In this document: positions 1 to 6,087 of the stretch, in pieces
Position numbering within the stretch: the first letter of the stretch is position 1
Layout: every line of letters starts with the position of its first letter
DNA from: Bacillota bacterium
GTDB lineage: Bacteria > Bacillota > Limnochordia > Darwinibacteriales > Darwinibacteriaceae
DNA: 12,331 bases
Assembly (NCBI GenBank): GCA_012518325.1
Contig: JAAYSR010000231.1
Span: forward strand, 1 to 12,331
Direction of reading: 5' to 3'
Program-made: the position numbers and the translations under genes
Notes under the pieces: generated by a model
The model's input: the letters and a program-made list of their open reading frames with translations, nothing else
The model's database searches: none
What the model was told of the DNA's origin: nothing

Positions 1-780
1 CTGATTGCTATTCTGACCAATAACTTTGTGCCCTGCAATGGGCGGTTCCCCATGCTTATTGTGATGGGCACAGTGATGGCCGGCTATGTTGTAGGCGCCC
101 AGATTGGAACGCCGGTTGCCGCCTTGGTTGTACTGGCTGCCCTTGTGGTCAGTGTCATGGTCACACTCGGGGTGTCCAAGGTTCTTGCTGCCACCATATT
201 GCGCGGGGAACCATCCTATTTCATTCTGGAGCTTCCCCCGTACCGACTCCCCCAGGTCGGCACGATCCTGGTACGCTCCTTTTTGGACCGGGCCCTGGCG
301 GTCCTGTGGAGAGCAGTGATTGTGGCGGCTCCCTGCGCCCTCCTTACCTGGGTATTGGCTAATATCACAGTCAGAGATGCTGCCTTGCTCAGCCACATCT
401 CACAGTGGCTCGATCCCTTAGGAAAAATGATGGGGCTGGATGGTGTCATCCTCCTCGGTTTTCTGTTGGGGCTCCCTGCCAATGAAATCGTTATTCCCAT
501 CATCTTCATGGTCTATCTCTCCGAGGGCGCTCTGATGGAGGTGCAGGGTCTCGCGGCCTTTCAGGGCATTTTGCAGGCCAAGGGCTGGACGTGGCTGACT
601 GCCCTGAACTTTATGATTTTTACTATCCTCCACTGGCCCTGCGGCACAACCCTCCTCACAATCAAAAAGGAAACCGGGGAGCTCAAATGGACACTCCTTT
701 CTGCCCTCCTCCCCACCTCCCTAGGTGTGGCTGTTTGCATTTTGCTTACGAAAATCGTAAACGTATTAAGCATGTTATAG
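1..780 (+). CDS. feoB: FeoB ferrous iron transporter, C-terminal part (5' end outside window)
   Basis: This is the last 259 residues of a Fe(II) transport protein, open at the window's left edge in frame 1 and ending in TAG at 778-780. FeoB is an inner-membrane ferrous iron transporter with an N-terminal GTPase domain, which lies outside the window. What is visible is the membrane part: the FVPCNGRFP motif right at the start, several long hydrophobic segments, the GLPANEIVIP motif, and the C-terminal block HWPCGTTLLTIKKETGELKW. All of these are typical of the FeoB gate and C-terminal domains. The end of the protein matches where family members usually stop. No terminator is visible after it; the PFOR gene downstream has its own promoter. 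The family call is firm; the upstream domains cannot be judged. Confidence 0.93.
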   Translation: MIAILTNNFVPCNGRFPMLIVMGTVMAGYVVGAQIGTPVAALVVLAALVVSVMVTLGVSKVLAATILRGEPSYFILELPPYRLPQVGTILVRSFLDRALAVLWRAVIVAAPCALLTWVLANITVRDAALLSHISQWLDPLGKMMGLDGVILLGFLLGLPANEIVIPIIFMVYLSEGALMEVQGLAAFQGILQAKGWTWLTALNFMIFTILHWPCGTTLLTIKKETGELKWTLLSALLPTSLGVAVCILLTKIVNVLSML

Positions 781-816
781 TTCCACACACGGCGGTTTTC
801 CCCCCCTGTTAATAAT

Positions 817-846
817 TTGACGTATTAGAAGAGAAAGGTGTATAAT
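817..846 (+). promoter_or_regulatory. Sigma-A-type promoter for the PFOR gene
   Basis: TTGACG (817-822) and a perfect TATAAT (841-846) are separated by 18 bp. This is the best promoter match in the window. Transcription would start near 853, giving a leader of about 150 nt before the PFOR start codon. It lies after the feoB stop, so the two genes are probably transcribed separately. Confidence 0.75.
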
Positions 847-895
847 TGGGAAGGAATCTATTGGCTAATCTAGAAAGTATTCCGGAAGAAAAAAT

Positions 896-964
896 GCCTG
901 TTCTTGTGACCTTGGTCACTAAGTGAGGGACAGACACAGGAGGGCGCACTTTTGTCCCACAGGC
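896..964 (+). other. Candidate structured leader (three-way junction) upstream of PFOR
   Basis: Three nested or adjacent complementary pairs lie in the PFOR leader. GCCTGT (896-901) pairs with ACAGGC (959-964). Inside it, GTGAC (906-910) pairs with GTCAC (915-919) around a CTTG loop, and GGGACA (927-932) pairs with TGTCCC (953-958) around a 20-nt loop. Together they form a closed three-way junction. The sequence after it is T-rich (TTTATTTT at 965-972). I do not recognise a known riboswitch class. A degenerate REP-like palindromic repeat is an alternative explanation. The pairings are seen directly; a function is inference. Confidence 0.4.
904..921. promoter_or_regulatory. Rex- or CRP/FNR-like palindromic operator
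   Basis: The site reads TTGTGA-N6-TCACTA and contains a perfect 14-bp inverted repeat, GTGACCTTGGTCAC (906-919). It differs by one base from the TTGTGA-N6-TCACAA pattern of redox repressor Rex sites in many Gram-positive bacteria, and also resembles CRP-type TGTGA-N6-TCACA. It sits roughly 50-70 nt after the predicted transcription start, where a bound repressor could block elongation. PFOR is a plausible target of NADH-sensing control. The regulator itself is not in this window. Confidence 0.45.
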
Positions 965-1002
965 TTTATTTTCAATACTATCTAAGGGGGAATAGTTAAC
1001 TT

Positions 1003-4000
1003 ATGCGCAAGATGACTGTTAATGGAAACTTCGCAGCTGCACATGTGGCCTATGCCTTCAGTGACGTTGCTGCGATCTATCCCATTACTCCATCGTCTGA
1101 CATGGGTGAGTACTGCGATGAGTGGGCCGCCCATGGACGTAAAAACATTTTTGGACGTCCTGTACGTGTTGCGGAGATGCAATCCGAAGCAGGAGCTGCC
1201 GGAGCTGTCCACGGCTCTTTGGTGAGCGGGGCTCTTACCACTACTTTTACTGCTTCACAGGGACTTTTGCTTAAGATTCCCAACATGTACAAGATTGCCG
1301 GCGAACTGCTGCCAGCTGTTTTCCATGTATCAGCCCGTTCTGTTGCAGCCCATGCCCTGTCCATCTTTGGTGACCACTCTGACGTAATGGCCGCCAGACA
1401 AACAGGATTTGCCATGCTGGCTTCGGCCTCGGTTCAGGAAAACATGGACCTGGCCCTTGTCGCACACCTTGCTACTCTAAAAGCCCGGGTACCCTTTGTC
1501 CATTTCTTCGATGGCTTCAGAACTTCCCACGAGATTCAGAAAATTGATGTCATCGACTATGATGAAATGGCTGCCCTCGTTGACAAAGAGGCCGTTGCTG
1601 CTTTTAGAGCACGGGGCATGAATCCCGAGCATCCAGAGTTGAGGGGAACCGCTCAGAACCCTGACATTTACTTCCAGGGACGTGAAGCTGCCAATCCATT
1701 CTACCTGGCCGTTCCCGACATCGTCGTGGAGACTATGAATCAGGTAGGCGAGCTCACCGGACGCTACTACAAGCCATTTGACTACGTAGGCGCCGAAGAT
1801 GCTGAACATGTCATCGTTGCCATGGGATCCAGCACCGATACAATCGAAGAGACTGTAAAATACTTTAACGCCCGGGGAGCCAAACTTGGTGTAGTTAAAG
1901 TTCGTCTCTACCGTCCTTTCTCGGTTAAGCACTTTATCGACGTACTTCCTGCTGCCGTCAAGCGGATCGCTGTCCTGGACCGCACCAAGGAGCCCGGTTC
2001 CTTAGGAGAGCCCCTGTACCTGGATGTACAAGCCGCTTTGGTAGAAGCCGGCCGCGGCAATGTTGAAGTTGTCGGCGGACGTTACGGTCTCAGCTCCAAA
2101 GAGTTTACCCCTGCCATGGTCAAGGCAGTTTTCGACAACCTGGCAAGCGACGAGCCGAAGAACCATTTCACAGTAGGCATCATCGATGATGTAACCGGCA
2201 CATCCTTAGACGTTAAAGAAGACTTGGACATCGCACCGCAGGATCTCTTCAGCGCCAAGTTCTACGGCCTTGGTTCTGACGGCACTGTTGGCGCCAACCA
2301 AAACAGCATCAAGATCATCGGCGACCACACCGACATGTATGCCCAAGGCTACTTTGAGTATGACTCCAAGAAGTCCGGCGGTATTACCATTTCTCACCTC
2401 CGCTTCGGCCATACGCCAATCAAGGCACCGTACCTGGTAAGCCAGGCCAATTTGGTAGCCTGCCACAATCCTTCTTATGTCAAGCGCTATGACATGCTGG
2501 ACGGCATTAAAGAAGGCGGCGTATTCCTCCTCAACTCTCCTTGGACTTTGGAGGAAATGGAAACCGAGCTGCCGGCATCAATCAAGCGGACGATTGCCGA
2601 GAAGAAGCTGCGTTTCTACAACATTGACGCAGTCAAGATTGCACAGGAGATCGGCTTAGGCGGCCGCATCAACACCATTTTGCAGTCTGCTTTCTTCCAG
2701 ATCGCCAACGTTATTCCGCCTGCCGACGCCGTTAAGTACATCAAGGATGCTATCTTTGAAACCTACGGCGATAAGGGCGATAAAGTCGTTAACATGAACT
2801 ATGCAGCGGTAGACAGCGCCACCTCTCACCTGGTTAAAATTGACTACCCGGCAACCTGGGCACAGGCCACAGAAGCTGCTGCCACGGCTGAACCTGCCAC
2901 TCCTTTCGTAGACAATGTGGTTCGTCCAGTGCAGTCCCTCAAGGGCAACGAGCTGCCTGTAAGCGCCTTCACACCCGACGGAATCATGCCCACCGGCACC
3001 ACCGCCTATGAAAAACGCGGTATTGCGATTAATGTGCCTAGATGGATTCCTGAGAACTGTATCCAGTGTAACCAGTGTTCCTTTGTCTGCCCCCACGCGG
3101 TAATTCGTCCCTTCGTGGCGTCAGAGGAAGACTTAGCGGATGCACCGGAAGACTATGTCACAATCAAAGCTGCCGGACGCGATCTGGCCGGCCTGCAGTA
3201 TCGCATCCAGGTTTCTCCTCTGGATTGTACAGGTTGCGGCAACTGCGCCCAGGTCTGCCCGTCGAAGGAGAAATCCCTGGTTATGGAGCCGCTGGCAGAC
3301 CATGCCCTGGTACAGGACAGAAACTGGCACTTTGCACTGAGCCTGCCTAACCGGGCAGCGCATGTTGAGCCGACCAATGTCAAGGGCAGCCAGTTCAGAC
3401 AGCCGCTCTTTGAGTTCTCCGGCGCCTGTGCAGGCTGCGGCGAGACTGCATACATCAAGCTGGCCACACAGCTCTTTGGTGACCGCATGATGATTGCCAA
3501 CGCCACCGGATGCTCTTCCATTTACGGCGGAAGTGCGCCAACCTGTCCTTACACCTTCAATGAGGACGGACATGGACCAAGCTGGGCCAACTCCCTCTTT
3601 GAGGACAATGCTGAGTTCGGCTTCGGCATGAACCTGGCCCAGGAGGCACGCAGAAACCAGCTGGCCGAGATGATGCTCGGACTGCTTGACCAAGACATCC
3701 CGGCAGAGCTTAAAGAAGCCCTCAAGTCCTGGATGGACAATATCAACGATGCCGAAGCAACCAGGACTGCCGCTGCTCGGATCAGGGAACTCCTCCCTGC
3801 AGCCATCGAGCAGACCTCAGGCGACCTGCAGGATGTACTCAAAGCGATTTTGGACAATGCAGACATCCTGGTGAAAAAGTCGATCTGGATTATCGGCGGA
3901 GACGGCTGGGCCTATGACATCGGCTACGGCGGCTTGGATCATGTACTCGCCTCCGGCGCTGATGTGAACGTCCTGGTCCTGGATACCGAAGTTTACTCGA

Positions 4001-4524
4001 ACACCGGCGGCCAGGCCTCCAAGTCTACTCCGACGGGCGCAGTTGCCAAGTTTGCCAGCGGCGGCAAGCGCACCCGCAAGAAGGATCTGGGTATGATGGC
4101 CATGAGCTATGGCTACGTCTATGTTGCAACCGTGGCCATGGGTGCCAACCGCAACCAGCTCCTGAAGGCCATGATTGAAGCCGAGAGCTACGATGGACCG
4201 TCTCTCATCATCGCCTACTCGCCATGTATCAACCATGGTATCGACATGAGCCAAAGCGTAGAAGAGAGCAAACGGGCCGTAGAATGCGGCTACTGGAACC
4301 TCTACCGCTTCGATCCTCGCAAAGAGGAAGCCGGAGAGAATCCATTCACCCTTGACTCTAAGGAACCTGACTATGACAAGTTCCGCGCTTACCTCAAGAG
4401 TCAAGTGCGTTACGCTCGCTTAGCCCGTCAGTTCCCAGAAGTGGCGGAAGAGCTCTACGCACAGGCTGAAGCCGACGTAAGGCGCCGTTACAACACTTAC
4501 AAGAGATTGGCAGAAGCCTTCTAA
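1003..4524 (+). CDS. nifJ: Pyruvate:ferredoxin (flavodoxin) oxidoreductase, single-chain
   Basis: This cytoplasmic enzyme oxidises pyruvate with CoA to acetyl-CoA and CO2 and passes the electrons to ferredoxin or flavodoxin. The 1173-residue chain matches single-polypeptide PFORs along its length. At the N terminus, YPITPSSDMGEY and the ARSVAAHALSIFGDH block mark the pyruvate-binding domain. Two ferredoxin-type motifs bind [4Fe-4S] clusters through C686, C689, C692, C696 and C742, C745, C748, C752. The proximal cluster ligands are C809, C812, C837 and probably C1075. The thiamine diphosphate site is GDGWAYDIG (from G966) to YSNTGGQ (998-1004). It lacks the roughly 60-residue C-terminal extension of the Desulfovibrio africanus enzyme. 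The SD (AAGGGGG, 984-990) lies 12 nt before ATG, slightly long. A terminator follows. It is probably the main pyruvate-oxidising enzyme of this anaerobe. Confidence 0.97.
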   Translation: MRKMTVNGNFAAAHVAYAFSDVAAIYPITPSSDMGEYCDEWAAHGRKNIFGRPVRVAEMQSEAGAAGAVHGSLVSGALTTTFTASQGLLLKIPNMYKIAGELLPAVFHVSARSVAAHALSIFGDHSDVMAARQTGFAMLASASVQENMDLALVAHLATLKARVPFVHFFDGFRTSHEIQKIDVIDYDEMAALVDKEAVAAFRARGMNPEHPELRGTAQNPDIYFQGREAANPFYLAVPDIVVETMNQVGELTGRYYKPFDYVGAEDAEHVIVAMGSSTDTIEETVKYFNARGAKLGVVKVRLYRPFSVKHFIDVLPAAVKRIAVLDRTKEPGSLGEPLYLDVQAALVEAGRGNVEVVGGRYGLSSKEFTPAMVKAVFDNLASDEPKNHFTVGIIDDVTGTSLDVKEDLDIAPQDLFSAKFYGLGSDGTVGANQNSIKIIGDHTDMYAQGYFEYDSKKSGGITISHLRFGHTPIKAPYLVSQANLVACHNPSYVKRYDMLDGIKEGGVFLLNSPWTLEEMETELPASIKRTIAEKKLRFYNIDAVKIAQEIGLGGRINTILQSAFFQIANVIPPADAVKYIKDAIFETYGDKGDKVVNMNYAAVDSATSHLVKIDYPATWAQATEAAATAEPATPFVDNVVRPVQSLKGNELPVSAFTPDGIMPTGTTAYEKRGIAINVPRWIPENCIQCNQCSFVCPHAVIRPFVASEEDLADAPEDYVTIKAAGRDLAGLQYRIQVSPLDCTGCGNCAQVCPSKEKSLVMEPLADHALVQDRNWHFALSLPNRAAHVEPTNVKGSQFRQPLFEFSGACAGCGETAYIKLATQLFGDRMMIANATGCSSIYGGSAPTCPYTFNEDGHGPSWANSLFEDNAEFGFGMNLAQEARRNQLAEMMLGLLDQDIPAELKEALKSWMDNINDAEATRTAAARIRELLPAAIEQTSGDLQDVLKAILDNADILVKKSIWIIGGDGWAYDIGYGGLDHVLASGADVNVLVLDTEVYSNTGGQASKSTPTGAVAKFASGGKRTRKKDLGMMAMSYGYVYVATVAMGANRNQLLKAMIEAESYDGPSLIIAYSPCINHGIDMSQSVEESKRAVECGYWNLYRFDPRKEEAGENPFTLDSKEPDYDKFRAYLKSQVRYARLARQFPEVAEELYAQAEADVRRRYNTYKRLAEAF

Positions 4525-4542
4525 GAATGGCAGGATAAAGCC

Positions 4543-4570
4543 AAGCAGCCCCGGAAGGGGCTGCTTTTTT
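4543..4570 (+). terminator. Rho-independent terminator after PFOR
   Basis: A perfect 10-bp stem, AAGCAGCCCC (4543-4552) with GGGGCTGCTT (4557-4566), surrounds a GGAA loop and ends in a run of six T (4565-4570). It begins 18 nt after the PFOR stop. Its T-run touches the stop codon of the convergent hydrolase gene. On the opposite strand the stem lacks a good T-run, so it mainly serves PFOR. Confidence 0.93.
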
Positions 4571-5168
4571 AAGCAAAGACATGGTCGCCTATTTGCAGCT
4601 TGACCGGCTGGGTCCATACCCAGCTGGATGCGCTGACTTTCCTGGGATTCCAGAAAAAAACTGAACCTTGAGTCGGATCCGCACCTTCTCTAGCCTGCAT
4701 TACTGCCAAATAGGCCGAATTGTTGGGTATTTGGTTGATGGTTCCGTTGGCCACCGGTTCAAACTGGCGGGGCTGATAAATCACTCCCTGCACTGTATCA
4801 GGGAAATCAGGGTGTTCCAGGCGGTTAAGGAGCACTGCTGCCACCGCAACCTGCCCCTCAAAGGGCTCACCCCTTGCTTCCGCAAACACGAGGCGGGTCA
4901 TGAGGGCAATATCCTCTAAATCCTGCCTGGAGTACTCTCCTTCCGGCAGTTCAAATCCGCCTTCAATCGAAGGCAGAACCGGTGTCCCAAAAACAGGCCG
5001 CTCCTCCCCGGGCAGCTCATGCTCCGTTGGGATAATCAGCTCCTGGCCAGGCACAATTAGGTCGCTGCCCAGCTGATTTGCCCTGCGCAGGGCCTCCAGG
5101 CTCACCTGATGCCGATTTGCTATGCTCCAGAGAGTGTCGCCTGACTGAACCACATAAACAAAGGACAT
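4569..5168 (-). CDS. LysM + SleB/CwlJ-type cell wall (spore cortex) hydrolase
   Basis: This 199-residue protein pairs a peptidoglycan-binding LysM domain (residues about 3-47, VVQSGDTLWSIANRH to VPGQELIIP) with a Hydrolase_2 domain (about 84-199). The hydrolase motif TRLVFAEARGEPFEGQVAVAAVLLNR contains E97, which by family comparison is the likely catalytic glutamate. SleB and CwlJ relatives degrade spore cortex peptidoglycan during germination, and some members act on vegetative wall. The start is the ATG at 5168: a strong AAAGGAGG lies 7 nt upstream (5176-5183). An in-frame GTG 18 nt further out would place that site inside the coding region. The protein starts directly with LysM and shows no signal peptide, unlike classical SleB and more like coat-deposited CwlJ or SafA. 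It is divergent from deoD and convergent with PFOR. Family is certain; a spore role is likely but not proven. Confidence 0.9.
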   Translation of the reverse strand: MSFVYVVQSGDTLWSIANRHQVSLEALRRANQLGSDLIVPGQELIIPTEHELPGEERPVFGTPVLPSIEGGFELPEGEYSRQDLEDIALMTRLVFAEARGEPFEGQVAVAAVLLNRLEHPDFPDTVQGVIYQPRQFEPVANGTINQIPNNSAYLAVMQAREGADPTQGSVFFWNPRKVSASSWVWTQPVKLQIGDHVFA

Positions 5169-5175
5169 GCATCTT

Positions 5176-5183
5176 CCTCCTTT
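5176..5183 (-). promoter_or_regulatory. Ribosome binding site deciding the LysM-SleB start
   Basis: AAAGGAGG on the minus strand lies 7 nt before the ATG at 5168-5166. It excludes the GTG at 5186 as the start, because the site would then lie inside the gene. Confidence 0.85.
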
Positions 5184-5264
5184 CACCTTGGATTAGCTAT
5201 ACAACCAGCATATGCAGGTAACGGCCCTGAAGCGACAGTTGTCCGGAGATGAAGGAAGAGGGGC

Positions 5265-5292
5265 GCATTTGTCAAAGTATAGAGCATACTAA
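5265..5292 (+). promoter_or_regulatory. Possible sporulation-type promoter upstream of deoD (weak)
   Basis: The 150-bp gap between the divergent hydrolase and deoD shows no convincing sigma-A promoter. CATACTAA (5285-5292) matches the -10 pattern of sigma-E/sigma-G promoters of Bacillus subtilis, and GCATTTG (5265-5271) lies 13 bp upstream, a spacing allowed for sigma-E. The -35 match is partial (5 of 7) and the spacing is wrong for sigma-G, so this is only a candidate. Confidence 0.2.
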
Positions 5293-5318
5293 AACTTGAA
5301 ACGTAAAGGAGGATACAT

Positions 5319-6023
5319 ATGACTACACCGCATAACGCTGCAAAGCCCGGGGATATAGCCAAGACTGTGCTCATGCCGGGGGATCCGCTGAGGGCAAAGT
5401 TCGTGGCGGAGACTTACCTTGAGGACGTAAAGTGTTATAATGAAGTGAGAGGCATGTACGGGTTTACAGGGCTATACAAAGGCAAGCCCGTATCAGTGCA
5501 GGGTCATGGCATGGGAATGCCTTCCATTGGAATCTACACCTATGAACTGTATAATATGTATGATGTGGACAACATCATCCGCATCGGCTCCGCCGGCGCC
5601 ATCCGTGAAGATGTTAAGATCATGGATGTTGTGTTTGCCATGGGTGCCTGCACCGACTCAAACTACGCCTATCAGTACGGACTGCCGGGGACGTATGCAC
5701 CCATCGCCACCTATGAGCTCCTGGAAAAGGCGGTCAGCATCGCCAGGGCCAGGGAGCAAAAGTACTTTGTGGGCAATGTTCTCTCGGCAGACATCTTCTA
5801 TAATCCAGTGAGCAACAAACCGTGGAATGAGATGGGTGTGCTTGCCGTGGAAATGGAAGCAGCAGCTCTGTACATGAATGCAGCCCATGCCAAAAAGAAT
5901 GCCCTGTGTATCTTGACTATCTCCGATGAGATCCACAGCGGCAAAGAACTGCCGGCCCACGACCGTCAAGTCGGCTTTACCAATATGATGGAAATAGCGT
6001 TGGAACTGGCTGTCAGTCTTTAG
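5319..6023 (+). CDS. deoD: Purine nucleoside phosphorylase, DeoD type
   Basis: This enzyme phosphorolyses purine (deoxy)ribonucleosides to the free base and (deoxy)ribose-1-phosphate in purine salvage; the family is typically hexameric and cytoplasmic. The 234-residue length is close to the 239 of the E. coli enzyme. Active-site positions known for E. coli DeoD are all present: H5 (ribose contact from the neighbouring subunit), R25 in GDPLRAK, R44 in VRGMYG, R88 and S91 in IRIGSAG (phosphate), E180 in VEMEAA (ribose), and catalytic D203 in TISDEIH with R216. The start ATG has a textbook AAAGGAGG (5305-5312) 6 nt upstream. A strong terminator follows within 20 nt, so it may be monocistronic, unless readthrough feeds the decarboxylase gene downstream. 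No pentose or nucleoside transport genes are next to it. Confidence 0.96.
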   Translation: MTTPHNAAKPGDIAKTVLMPGDPLRAKFVAETYLEDVKCYNEVRGMYGFTGLYKGKPVSVQGHGMGMPSIGIYTYELYNMYDVDNIIRIGSAGAIREDVKIMDVVFAMGACTDSNYAYQYGLPGTYAPIATYELLEKAVSIARAREQKYFVGNVLSADIFYNPVSNKPWNEMGVLAVEMEAAALYMNAAHAKKNALCILTISDEIHSGKELPAHDRQVGFTNMMEIALELAVSL

Positions 6024-6040
6024 GTGCTTTTAAATACAAA

Positions 6041-6077
6041 CAACCCAACCCCCTTGGGTTGGGTTGCTTTATTTTTT
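6041..6077 (+). terminator. Rho-independent terminator between deoD and lysA
   Basis: A perfect 11-bp stem, CAACCCAACCC (6041-6051) with GGGTTGGGTTG (6056-6066), has a CCTT loop and is followed by CTTTATTTTTT (6067-6077). It starts 18 nt after the deoD stop. The last T is directly followed by the GGAGG of the next gene, which leaves no room for a separate promoter after the terminator. Confidence 0.88.
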
Positions 6078-6087
6078 GGAGGTTCGC

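Noticed and set aside
817..1002. A known riboswitch class (TPP, SAM, cobalamin, purine) in the PFOR leader
   Set aside because: I looked for the conserved core motifs of these classes by eye and found none; only unassigned pairings remain, reported as a candidate structure.
3133..3693. Long minus-strand open frame (186 codons) inside the PFOR gene, with another at 3817-4404
   Set aside because: Both are antisense to a fully conserved PFOR coding sequence, have no recognisable domain and no convincing ribosome site. They follow from the codon bias of the real gene.
5208..5215. GCATATGC palindrome upstream of the hydrolase gene
   Set aside because: An 8-bp palindrome is expected by chance at this length and it does not align with a recognisable promoter.
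5183..5374. 63-codon minus-strand frame covering the deoD/hydrolase gap, with hydrophobic residues
   Set aside because: It overlaps the start of deoD and the ribosome site of the hydrolase gene, and has no ribosome site of its own.
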